Assembly (NCBI GenBank): GCA_964614515.1
Contig: CAZTPJ010000008.1
Location: 4,752 to 68,751, forward strand
DNA length: 64,000 nt
Source: CAZTPJ01 sp964614515
GTDB taxonomy: Bacteria; Planctomycetota; Phycisphaerae; Phycisphaerales; UBA1924
Reading direction: 5' to 3'
Below the pieces are notes generated by a model that was not told the origin of the DNA, did no database searches, and saw nothing but the letters and a program-made list of their open reading frames with translations. Of the stretch, positions 9,416 through 17,073 are shown one piece after another (position 1 is the first letter of the stretch; every line of letters starts with the position of its first letter). The position numbers and the translations under genes were made by a program.

Positions 9416-9828
9416 TCGTGTTCTTCGATACCAATGTCGTGCTGGACGTCTTTACGCACCGCCAGCCATTTTATCACGACTCCGCCCGATGCTGGGCCAT
9501 GGCGGAGAAGCGACAGATTCAAGGGCTGGTGTCCGCGGTCGGCATGACGACTTTGTACTACGTTGTGCGGCGGTATCGTTCACGCGCCGAGGCGGCGCGC
9601 ATGCTCGAAGCCGTTCGCGCCTGCGTGGGCTTCGCGCCCTGCGATGCAACCATCATCAACCAGGCGATCGACGCGGCGTTCACGGACTTTGAGGACGCCG
9701 TGCAGTACTTCAGTGCCAGGGCCGCGCAGGCCGATGCGCTGCTGACTCGCAACACGGCCCACTTCCCCTCGGGCGACCTCGCGGTGCTCACACCCGGCGA
9801 GATGGTGTCACGGCACGCATCGGACTGA
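9412..9828 (+). CDS. PIN-domain ribonuclease toxin (VapC-like)
   Basis: 138 residues with a GTG start overlapping the antitoxin stop. PIN-domain toxins are Mg-dependent RNases that cut tRNA or other RNAs when the antitoxin is lost. The first acidic residue is D6 in 'IVFFDTNVVLDVF'. The central acidic cluster is 'TDFEDAVQYFSA' (D92, E94, D95), and the final conserved patch is 'ALLTRNTAHFP' (112-114). These fit the PIN_3 branch and are intact, so the nuclease should be active. The pair is isolated between tyrS and the MoxR gene with no mobility genes. Confidence 0.85.
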   Translation: MIVFFDTNVVLDVFTHRQPFYHDSARCWAMAEKRQIQGLVSAVGMTTLYYVVRRYRSRAEAARMLEAVRACVGFAPCDATIINQAIDAAFTDFEDAVQYFSARAAQADALLTRNTAHFPSGDLAVLTPGEMVSRHASD

Positions 9829-9939
9829 CCCATCGCCGACGCCCGCAATTTCGCGGCTTCGCGGGCTTTGAGCCGCGCGACACGCATACGCTTGGGCACG
9901 GCGGCGCGACCCGGACGGCCGTGGCACGCCAAACTCCGC

Positions 9940-10869
9940 ATGAACGACGCCATCATCAGACTTCGCACCAACGTGACCAAGGTCTTTCTCGGCAAGCCGG
10001 AGGCCGTGGATCGCGTCATCTGCTGCCTGCTCGCACGCGGACATGTGCTGATCGAGGATGTGCCGGGGGTGGGCAAGACGGTGCTCGCCACGGCTCTGGC
10101 CAAGAGCATCGACTGCTCCTTCAGCCGCCTGCAACTTACGCCTGACCTCCTCCCCAGCGATGTGCTGGGCGTGAGCATCTACAACCGCGACAGCGGCGAG
10201 TTCGTCTTCAACAAGGGCCCGATCTTCGCCAACATCATCCTCGCCGACGAAATCAACCGCACCACACCGCGAACGCAGACCGCCCTGCTCGAAGCGATGA
10301 ACGAGGCGACGGTCTCCATCGATGGGCGATCCCACCGCCTTGAACAGCCGTTCATGGTCGTGGCGACGCAGAATCCGTATGAGTTCGAGGGCACGTACCT
10401 CTTGCCCGAGAATCAACTCGACCGCTTCCTGATGCGAACGCGACTGGGCTATCCCGACCCGCAGGTCGAGGCCCGCGTACTCGACCTGCGCCCCGCGAGC
10501 CAGACGCTCCCGCAACTCGAACCCGTGATGAGCAAGCAGGAAGTCATCGAACTTCAACAGGCCGTGGACGAAGTGCGGCTCGACGAGTCGCTCGTGAACT
10601 ACATCATCGAGTTGGCGAACGCGACGCGACGGCACGATGAGATTCTCGTCGGGCTTTCGCCGCGAGGGTCGCTCGCGCTGGCGCAAGCGTCGCGCGCCAC
10701 GGCCATCCTCGCCGGACGCGACTATGTGATCCCTGAGGACATCGTGCGCAACATCACGGCCGTGTGTGCCCATCGCCTGATCCCGCGGTCGTATGCGCAG
10801 GATGGGGATGCGATGGCGGCGGATCGGATTCTCACGTCGATTGTGCAAACGCTGCAAAGCCCCGCATGA
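9940..10869 (+). CDS. MoxR-family AAA+ ATPase
   Basis: 309 residues from ATG 9940. MoxR ATPases act as chaperones that remodel or activate partner complexes, often beside DUF58 and von Willebrand-A proteins. Visible motifs are the P-loop 'GVGKT' (43-47), Walker B 'IILADEINR' (D103, E104), sensor 1 'VVATQNP', the arginine-finger region 'ENQLDRFLMR' and sensor 2 'GLSPRGSLAL'. Length is typical. The usual DUF58/VWA partner genes are absent here; the next gene on the strand, 28 nt on, is a CDGSH protein, so the partner must be elsewhere. Confidence 0.92.
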   Translation: MNDAIIRLRTNVTKVFLGKPEAVDRVICCLLARGHVLIEDVPGVGKTVLATALAKSIDCSFSRLQLTPDLLPSDVLGVSIYNRDSGEFVFNKGPIFANIILADEINRTTPRTQTALLEAMNEATVSIDGRSHRLEQPFMVVATQNPYEFEGTYLLPENQLDRFLMRTRLGYPDPQVEARVLDLRPASQTLPQLEPVMSKQEVIELQQAVDEVRLDESLVNYIIELANATRRHDEILVGLSPRGSLALAQASRATAILAGRDYVIPEDIVRNITAVCAHRLIPRSYAQDGDAMAADRILTSIVQTLQSPA

Positions 10870-10897
10870 ACATCGTTCACAGCGAAGGGAGCGACCC

Positions 10898-11116
10898 ATG
10901 GCCAGACTCGTTCGTCACGACGGCACAGGCCCGTACAAGATCGATCCGAAGACGTGGCCGGAGGGCAAGATGATCTTCGTCTGCGCGTGCGGGTTGTCCA
11001 AGACGATGCCGCTGTGCGATGGCACGCACAAGTCATGCGCCACCGAGCAGCCCGGCACCGTGTACGTGTACGACAAGGATCGTCAGCGCGTCGTCGAAGA
11101 ACGTGCGGACGATTGA
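10898..11116 (+). CDS. CDGSH-type iron-sulfur protein
   Basis: 72 residues with an ATG behind a purine-rich ribosome site (GAAGGGAG). The full CDGSH signature is present: C29, C31, C40 and H44 in 'CACGLSKTMPLCDGTH'. These ligands bind one redox-active [2Fe-2S] cluster through three cysteines and one histidine. There is no membrane anchor or second CDGSH copy, so this is a small soluble member. It follows the MoxR gene by 28 nt and may be cotranscribed. The partner or electron-transfer target is unknown. Confidence 0.9.
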   Translation: MARLVRHDGTGPYKIDPKTWPEGKMIFVCACGLSKTMPLCDGTHKSCATEQPGTVYVYDKDRQRVVEERADD

Positions 11117-11198
11117 CCCCTTCTCCCTGAACGGCGTCAAAGAGGCTGTTTCAGAACTGGCTCGCGGATCGTCGGCCCATTTGGAAGTCAAAGCATGC

Positions 11199-11223
11199 GC
11201 ACAGGCGAGACGCCCGTGCCACC
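11199..11223. repeat. Dispersed hairpin repeat, family 'GGTGGCACGGGCG'
   Basis: The minus strand reads GGTGGCACGGGCG-TCT-CGCCTGTGC, an 8-bp stem with a 3-nt loop and one G-T pair. Close copies are at 30958-30982, 30992-31016 and 50430-50454, with a diverged one at 38090-38114. All lie in gaps next to gene ends. Confidence 0.8.
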
Positions 11224-11246
11224 GCGACGCATGACATGAACCGCTT

Positions 11247-13523
11247 CTACGGCGTGCGAACCCCCGGCTGCTCATTGAGCACAGCGCGGTGCGCCCGCAC
11301 CTGCGAGACCTGGGTCTGCAGCAGCACCAGCGCGGTCTGAAGTTGCAGGTCCAGACCATCCTCGATCAGCACGTTGGGATCGGGCACCTGGTCCATCGCC
11401 ACGGGCTTGCCCGCGTCATCGAGGGGCACGACGTCGGCGTCCTGTCGAATGCGTAGCGCTTCGATGATCTGCGTGGGCAGCATGTTGATGAGCATGTTGG
11501 GGGCGACGCCGTACGAATCGAAGCCCGCGCCGTTGCGGGCGCGCTCGCGATCAATCAGGTCGTTGCCAGGAAGTTTGTAGAACTGGGTGGTGAGTTTGAG
11601 GGCCGCGCGACGAGCGGCGCCGCCGATGTACCACACGTTCTGCACGCTGCCCTTGCCGAACGTGCGCTGGCCGAGCAGAATGCCCTGGATCACGCCCGCG
11701 TTGGCGTAGTCGCGAATCGCGCCCGAGACAATCTCGCTCGCCGAAGCGGAACTCTCATTGACAAGCACGACGATGGGAATGTTGGCGAGCCGCGCCTGAC
11801 CCGATTCCGCACGTTGTGGCTGCTCGGTCTGACGCCCGCTGCCATCCTGCGTGGAAACAATCACGCCGCCAAGAGGCGCACGACGATTGCCGTCGATGAA
11901 TCGACTGGCGACGCTCACGGCCTGATCGAGCAGGCCGCCGGGGTTGAACCGCAGATCAACGATGATCGCTTCGACGTCCTGTTGGCGCATCTGCGCGATG
12001 GCCGTGTCGAGTTCTCGCGTGGTGTCCTCGTGGAACTGCGTCAGTCGCACATAGCCGATGCGGTTGTCATCGTCGATGAACCAGTTCCAGTTCTCTTCGC
12101 TCGGGCCTGTGCGGCGCCAGCCCTTGACGGAACGAAGATAGATCTCCTGCCGCCTGATCGTGAACGTCTTTTCTTCCTTCTCGCCATCGGGATTCGTGCG
12201 CTGCACCGTGAGCGAGACATCCGTGTTGGAGGGTCCGGTGATGATCTCCACGGCCTGATCGAGGGACAGGCCGATGGCGGACGTGTCGTTGACCTTCGTG
12301 ATGATGTCGCCGGCGCGAATGCCCACGCGCTGGGCCGGCTGGCCCTCCAGCGGCGTGACCACTTCGATGTTGAACAGATCATCCATCTTGATCTGAATGC
12401 CCACGCCGACGAAGCGGCCCTGCGTGCTGCGCTCAAAGCGGCGGATCTCATCGGGCCAAATGATCGCGGAGAACTCATCGAGCGCGGACATCGCGCCATT
12501 GCCGAACTCGTGGAGCAGGGCTTCGTCCGGCACGCGGATCGTCTCACGATTGGCCGCACGCAGTTTCCGCATCAAGTTGCTCAAGTCCGGCTGGTCGGCC
12601 ATGCGCCCGAGTTGATTGATGCGGGCCTCTTCCTGATCGAGGGCCTTGAGGAACGCCTCTCGCGCGGCCTCGTCGGCCAGGCCGGGGAAGATCTCATGCA
12701 GTTCGCTCGTCGTGGCGAACGTTCGCAGCGCGCCGATACTCCCGCGAAGCATGTCGCCCATGGACACGCCGCGAACGTTGGCGCGAGATGCTCGGAAGAT
12801 CGCCTCCTGCACCATTCGCTCATCAACCCCGTCGAGTTTTTCCTGATACGTATCCGCGGCCGGGTTGTACGCCGGAAGCGCCTTTTCGCCCTCCGCCAGA
12901 CGACGTTCATTTCGCATCTGCCACAGTTTCTCGGGCGCATACAGCCGAATCATCGCCAGACGCTGGAACTGGCGATCGATGTCCGGACGATACTTCCCTT
13001 CGCGATCAAACAGCACGTTGAGACGGCTGTACAACTCGCTGGCCGTGAGCCAGTCGCCCTTGGCCTCGGCCCCGCGTGCGGCCGAGAGTGCGGCCTGCTC
13101 GACGCGCTTGATTCGCGCATCCTGGATGACGGCGTTGTGATCGCCGAGGATGAGTTCAAGGTCCACCGCGCTCTTGAGCGCTTCGCTCAGGGCCTTCTCA
13201 TTGTCGCCGTCGGCGAGGTGTTTGTCGATCTCGGCGCTGACCTCGGCGATACGGGCCTGGCGCTGCTCCTCCCATTTGCGCATGTTCTCTTTGAGGCTGT
13301 CGATCGACGCGCGAAGGGCGGCGAACTCATGGCCCTGCTCACGCGGAACACGATCGAGCAACTCGAACACGCGCTCCTGCTCGCCCTGCTGCGCCGCGAG
13401 CCACACCTGGCGTGACCACTCCGGCGGAGAAAACGCGCCCTCGTTCGACAACGCATCGGTCTGACCCAACGCGATTGTCGCCATCAAACCAAGGCCCGCA
13501 CCCATCACTTTCAATGCTTGCAT
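11247..13523 (-). CDS. Exported PDZ-containing S41 (C-terminal processing) peptidase
   Basis: 758 residues with an N-terminal hydrophobic export signal (about 1-21). Residues about 30-340 are helical and charged, an extra N-terminal domain not found in short CtpA proteins. A PDZ domain follows (about 375-465, 'GVGIQIKMDD' to 'GIRAGDIITKVND'). The S41 core has 'IIVDLRFNPGG', the catalytic serine in 'VNESSASASEIVSGAI' (about residue 594) and the catalytic lysine in 'QRTFGKGSVQ' (about 622). Both residues of the Ser/Lys dyad are intact. Such enzymes trim or degrade envelope proteins. It is monocistronic; a hairpin array lies upstream. Confidence 0.92.
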   Translation of the reverse strand: MQALKVMGAGLGLMATIALGQTDALSNEGAFSPPEWSRQVWLAAQQGEQERVFELLDRVPREQGHEFAALRASIDSLKENMRKWEEQRQARIAEVSAEIDKHLADGDNEKALSEALKSAVDLELILGDHNAVIQDARIKRVEQAALSAARGAEAKGDWLTASELYSRLNVLFDREGKYRPDIDRQFQRLAMIRLYAPEKLWQMRNERRLAEGEKALPAYNPAADTYQEKLDGVDERMVQEAIFRASRANVRGVSMGDMLRGSIGALRTFATTSELHEIFPGLADEAAREAFLKALDQEEARINQLGRMADQPDLSNLMRKLRAANRETIRVPDEALLHEFGNGAMSALDEFSAIIWPDEIRRFERSTQGRFVGVGIQIKMDDLFNIEVVTPLEGQPAQRVGIRAGDIITKVNDTSAIGLSLDQAVEIITGPSNTDVSLTVQRTNPDGEKEEKTFTIRRQEIYLRSVKGWRRTGPSEENWNWFIDDDNRIGYVRLTQFHEDTTRELDTAIAQMRQQDVEAIIVDLRFNPGGLLDQAVSVASRFIDGNRRAPLGGVIVSTQDGSGRQTEQPQRAESGQARLANIPIVVLVNESSASASEIVSGAIRDYANAGVIQGILLGQRTFGKGSVQNVWYIGGAARRAALKLTTQFYKLPGNDLIDRERARNGAGFDSYGVAPNMLINMLPTQIIEALRIRQDADVVPLDDAGKPVAMDQVPDPNVLIEDGLDLQLQTALVLLQTQVSQVRAHRAVLNEQPGVRTP

Positions 13524-13833
13524 CAGGATCCCCTGTGGACGTGGCGTCCTTTACGGCTGCGCTCCGCAGCGTGCCACTGGCGGTTCATCCGCCAGTGCAA
13601 TCGGAAGTCCAATCACCCAACCACTGGCGGCTAAGCCGCCAGTGCTCGTGCCACTGGCGGTTTATCCGCCAGTGCCATCGGCCCGCTCGCGCCGTGGCGT
13701 GAGAAGCCCACGGCGGTTTGCTCTTCTATCCGATCATACGGTCCCGACGGATTCCCGGGGCGGATAGATTCACGCAGGTTGTACCGTCAGTGTCCGATTT
13801 CGCTGCGTCGTACCGGCCGATGCGACCGGGGGT
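13524..13833. repeat. Intergenic array of CACTGGCGG palindromes
   Basis: No gene is visible in this 310-bp gap. It holds three near-identical 23-bp palindromes of the form CACTGGCGG-N5-CCGCCAGTG at 13575-13597, 13622-13644 and 13652-13674, preceded by a CTGCG-CTC-CGCAG hairpin at about 13557. The remaining 160 bp show nothing recognisable. The array separates the S41 peptidase start from the MFS gene stop, both on the minus strand. Related copies occur at 15088-15312, so this is a dispersed repeat rather than a local operator. Confidence 0.85.
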
Positions 13834-15114
13834 TTAGTTGGGACGCCTCCCCAAGGCACGCCCGAACCCGATGATCGTCACACCCAGTGCGATCACCACC
13901 ACGAGGCTCAACAGCGTCAGCTCGAAAGATTCAGGAGTCAAACGCCCCACCGCCACCAACTGCGTCAGCGTCAGGCCGATCGCCGGGCCGACCAAATAGC
14001 CCGCACCGATCAACGCCTCGTGACGGCCGCCGGCATCGACCTGCGACTGCCCCACTTCCATCGCGTAATACAACGCGACTGCATAGATCATCCCCGCCCC
14101 AATACCCAGCAGCACAAGGCCCGCGCCCAGACCCATCGCCCCAGTCGTTCCGGCCGGAAGCGAAGCCGACGCAACCGCCGCCCCCGCGCCGACAATCAAT
14201 AAGCACGCCCCGACGCCGGGCGTCCACCATCGCCCATGCCACCCATGCCATCGCTCCATCATCGCGAACGTCACGAGCCGGGCGATGAGCCAGAGTGATG
14301 CCAGTGGCGTCTGCCATGCGGCGGGCGCGCCAGCATGTTCGCAGAGTTTCGGCATGAGCGGCTGCACAGCGCCGATCATGAGGTAACTCATCGGCAGGAG
14401 TACCTGTGCGACCAGGAGCAGGCGCGTGTAGACCGGTGGGTGCGGCTCGTGATGTTCGGTGACGTGCCCGGCCGGATCGCGCGGAAACCACAACAGCAGG
14501 ATCAGACTCAGCAGATGCACAGCGCCGACGCTCGCGATGACATCGAGGGGTCGCGGTTCAACCAGCGGCGCCATCGCCCAGAAGACGATCACCAGCGCGG
14601 CGGCCCAGGTGATGTTGAAACGACCGATGGCCGTGCGAAGCCGTTCGCCCTTGCGGCCCCCACTGGTGTAACTCTCCACCAATGGCCAGAGATTGCCCGT
14701 CAAGATGGCATACCCCGCGACGGTGACCCAGATCGGCCATGACGGCCACGGACTCCACACGGGAAACTGATCGGCGGCGATCGGCAGCACGGCCAGCAGC
14801 GAGATACACAACACAATCGTCGCGAGCACGGCGCGAGTCGTCAACCACGGCAGGCGTTCAATGACGCGCCGAAGAATCGGGCCGATGAACGCCGCGCTCG
14901 GGATGTAGAACGCGGCGAACATGACGGCCAGCGCGAAGTTCGCGGCGGCGTCGAATCCATACCGCGAGTTCGCCAGGAAGAACACCCCGCTGTTGAGCAC
15001 GCCCGTTCCCATCGAACAGGTAAAGACGAGCGCCAACACGGCCGGGAGCGGCGTGACGCCCGAGGGCGCAGAACCGCCGGCGTGTCCCTGGCGGCTTGCC
15101 CGCCAGTGAAGCAT
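13834..15114 (-). CDS. Major facilitator superfamily transporter (start uncertain)
   Basis: About 426 residues with roughly twelve hydrophobic helices, from 'PAVLALVFTCSMGTGVL' to the C-terminal 'VVVIALGVTIIGFGRALG'. The inter-helix 'RFNITWAAALVIVFW' and the cytoplasmic 'SYTSGGRKGERLR' suit an MFS fold. The substrate is not predictable. The frame stays open to 15348, but that extension reads through palindromic repeats and gives a Trp/Arg-rich sequence unlike a protein, so I reject it. ATG 15114 lies between two repeat copies; GTG 15039, at the first helix, is an alternative. The tRNA-Arg lies on the other strand upstream. Confidence 0.82.
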   Translation of the reverse strand: MLHWRASRQGHAGGSAPSGVTPLPAVLALVFTCSMGTGVLNSGVFFLANSRYGFDAAANFALAVMFAAFYIPSAAFIGPILRRVIERLPWLTTRAVLATIVLCISLLAVLPIAADQFPVWSPWPSWPIWVTVAGYAILTGNLWPLVESYTSGGRKGERLRTAIGRFNITWAAALVIVFWAMAPLVEPRPLDVIASVGAVHLLSLILLLWFPRDPAGHVTEHHEPHPPVYTRLLLVAQVLLPMSYLMIGAVQPLMPKLCEHAGAPAAWQTPLASLWLIARLVTFAMMERWHGWHGRWWTPGVGACLLIVGAGAAVASASLPAGTTGAMGLGAGLVLLGIGAGMIYAVALYYAMEVGQSQVDAGGRHEALIGAGYLVGPAIGLTLTQLVAVGRLTPESFELTLLSLVVVIALGVTIIGFGRALGRRPN

Positions 15115-15312
15115 GGTGTGCCACTTGCGGCTTGCCGGCCAGTGCAGGGCAACCGCAAGATTGCTCCCGACTGCGCCGGTGGATTGAGCCATCGCCCGTC
15201 GGACACGCAAGGGTGGCGGGCGAGACGCCCGCCCCACCGGATCCAAAGGACATTGCGTTTGCCCTGCCCGCCAGTGGACCTTGGAGAGACACTGGCGGAC
15301 AAGCCGCCAGTG
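15088..15312. repeat. Second cluster of CACTGGCGG palindromes near the MFS start
   Basis: Copies of the 23-bp palindrome lie at about 15088-15108, 15122-15144 (degenerate) and 15290-15312, with half a copy near 15261-15277. A different GC-rich element (GGGCG-AGA-CGCCC core) lies at about 15212-15238. Copies stay open in the minus frame of the MFS gene, so they may have extended its 5' end. From 15313 to the tRNA at 15440 nothing recognisable is seen. Confidence 0.78.
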
Positions 15313-15439
15313 GCACGGGGAGTTAGGTGTCGCGTCGCTTGTGGACATGGGTGCGGCAACAGGCGCGAGGGATGGGCGTGGGCTGAAGTCAGGGTCGGCT
15401 TGCTCGGCGTGGGCGACGATCGTAGGATGGACCGCAGCC

Positions 15440-15513
15440 GCGCCCGTAGCTCAACTGGATAGAGCGCTGCCCTCCGAAGGCAGAGGTTGCAGGTTCGACT
15501 CCCGCCGGGCGTA
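15440..15513 (+). tRNA. tRNA-Arg, anticodon CCG
   Basis: The cloverleaf folds fully. The acceptor stem is GCGCCCG/CGGGCGT with a G-T first pair. The D stem is GCTC/GAGC, the anticodon stem CTGCC/GGCAG with loop CTCCGAA giving anticodon CCG, and the variable loop AGGTT. The T arm is GCAGG-TTCGACT-CCCGC with one A-C mismatch, followed by discriminator A. The 3' CCA is not encoded. It would read CGG codons. Confidence 0.95.
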
Positions 15514-15694
15514 TTTTCACAACAGCCGCAAGGGTGTGCCGGCATGGCAAGCGCGATGCATGGATCCCGCCGTGCCCTTCGCCAACAAACAACCACGGCA
15601 TGATCTCAAGCGTGAGGATTCCCGATCGTTCGCGTTCACGGTTCGGTACGGGCAGCGTGCCCGGTTCGACACCGACCCCATCGTGGAGACCCCA

Positions 15695-16969
15695 ATGAAC
15701 GCTCGAACGACCATGACCGTGTTCCTCGCGGCCACTGCTTTCGCCGCCGCAGCCCTTGCCGATCCCCCGGCCGGGGCGCAGGCCTCGCAATGGAACACCT
15801 TCTCCGGCGACAAGCACAGTCAATCGCGGAACAACTGCTACAACTACGCGGTTGACGCTCGCAACGGCAAATACGCCCAGCCAGGGCGCAAGGCCGGCGC
15901 GACATGGTCGTATCCGATTGGCGTTCCGGGCACTGTCATCCACGTTGGTGCGACAAGGGCCGAGGCCCAGAACTACAAAGGCGCCGCCGCTGATCTCGCC
16001 GCCTTTGGCGCCAAGGTCAAGGCCGCGGCCGAAGCCGATGGCCTCCGATCACGCGCTGCGTTGAACAATGTGCCGGCGGGGCATTCGGCCGTGGCCCTCG
16101 TCGTCGGGTACATTCCCGTCGGCCCGGCGGTTCGGCTGCCCAACGGGCAGTGGATGCAAAAGCAGGTTCTCGACTATCACTGGTATCGCCTCAACGCCGA
16201 TGGCACCTGGTCGCACAAGCCCGGTCCCGGCAAAGCAACGACCAAGGATGACGCCGGCAACAACATCGTCAATCCGCAGAACCTCATCTCCGCCAATGAG
16301 TCCAAGACGCGCTACGACCGCTTCATCACCATCATGAGTTTTCAGGCCGGCACGATCGATCCTGACTTCGTTGACAACTGGCTGGTGAGCACGCCCGAGG
16401 GCGTGATCCGCATCCTCGCCTCGGGCAGCGCAGGCGTCAAGGCCGGGTGGTGTGAAGGTGATCGCGCCATCATTCGCGATCTCGTGCAGGACTATCTCGT
16501 CGGCCTGCCCGCGGTCGCCGAGCCATCAACCGCGTGGCACGGAAGACTTGAGGGCTTCCAGATCGAGGCAAGTCCGCGGTGCCTGACGCTCAATCCGAGC
16601 CTATGGGATCGAAGCGATGAAGTCCTCATCACGGTGCGCAGCGGCATCATCCGCGTGATGCGGCACACGACCTCGGGCCAGATCATCGACAACTACTACA
16701 CGGACACGTTCGGTCTCAGCGCCTATCTGGCTGAGCAGTCCATCACGCGCACCATCGTCGATCCGTGCCCCGGCGACTCCTGCTACCCCGACTGCGACCA
16801 GTCCACGGGACCGGGCGTGCTCGATATCTTCGACTTCCTCTGCTTCGGCAACCTCTTCGCCGCAGGCGATCCGTACGCCTGTGACTGCGACACCACCACC
16901 GGCGCGGGCGTTTGTGACATCTTCGACTTCCTCTGCTTCGGCAACGCGTTCAACGTCGGTTGTCAGTGA
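15695..16969 (+). CDS. Secreted protein of unknown function with dockerin-like C-terminus
   Basis: 424 residues from ATG 15695 (GGAG just upstream). A longer frame from 15281 is rejected because it crosses the tRNA. Residues 1-22 are a signal peptide ending in ALAD. The body (about 25-355) contains 'NNCYNYAVDARNGKYAQPG', 'PAGHSAVALVVGYIP' and 'DYHWYRLNADGTWSHKPG'. This order (Cys-Tyr-Asn-Tyr-Ala, then His-Ser-Ala, then Asp-Tyr-His-Trp) resembles the Cys/His layout of an NlpC/CHAP-like papain fold, but that is a guess. Residues about 365-424 hold two Asp/Cys-rich dockerin-like repeats ('VLDIFDFLCFGNLF' and 'VCDIFDFLCFGNAF'), matching those of the carboxypeptidase at 5162. A terminator follows. 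Confidence 0.82.
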   Translation: MNARTTMTVFLAATAFAAAALADPPAGAQASQWNTFSGDKHSQSRNNCYNYAVDARNGKYAQPGRKAGATWSYPIGVPGTVIHVGATRAEAQNYKGAAADLAAFGAKVKAAAEADGLRSRAALNNVPAGHSAVALVVGYIPVGPAVRLPNGQWMQKQVLDYHWYRLNADGTWSHKPGPGKATTKDDAGNNIVNPQNLISANESKTRYDRFITIMSFQAGTIDPDFVDNWLVSTPEGVIRILASGSAGVKAGWCEGDRAIIRDLVQDYLVGLPAVAEPSTAWHGRLEGFQIEASPRCLTLNPSLWDRSDEVLITVRSGIIRVMRHTTSGQIIDNYYTDTFGLSAYLAEQSITRTIVDPCPGDSCYPDCDQSTGPGVLDIFDFLCFGNLFAAGDPYACDCDTTTGAGVCDIFDFLCFGNAFNVGCQ

Positions 16970-17010
16970 TCGCCGCGCACGGGCGAACATCGAAACCACG
17001 ACTCAATCGC

Positions 17011-17042
17011 CACGACCCCACGGCCACTGCCGCGGGGTCGTG
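17011..17042 (+). terminator. Hairpin terminator after the dockerin protein
   Basis: CACGACCCC (17011-17019) pairs perfectly with GGGGTCGTG (17034-17042) around a 14-nt loop. It is followed by a weak T-rich stretch (CTGTTTGTTCTG). It lies in the gap between converging genes ending at 16969 and 17074 and could serve both. Confidence 0.7.
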
Positions 17043-17073
17043 CTGTTTGTTCTGATTCGGTTGGTGATGACTC

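Noticed and set aside
11814..13415. A 533-residue open frame on the plus strand
   Set aside because: It lies wholly antisense to the S41 peptidase gene, whose domains and catalytic residues are clear. Long antisense frames are expected in such GC-rich DNA.
15115..15348. 5' extension of the MFS gene
   Set aside because: The extra residues are translated palindromic repeats (Trp/Arg/His-rich), not a plausible protein start.
15281..15694. 5' extension of the dockerin-protein gene
   Set aside because: It would read through the tRNA-Arg gene, and the signal peptide begins at ATG 15695.
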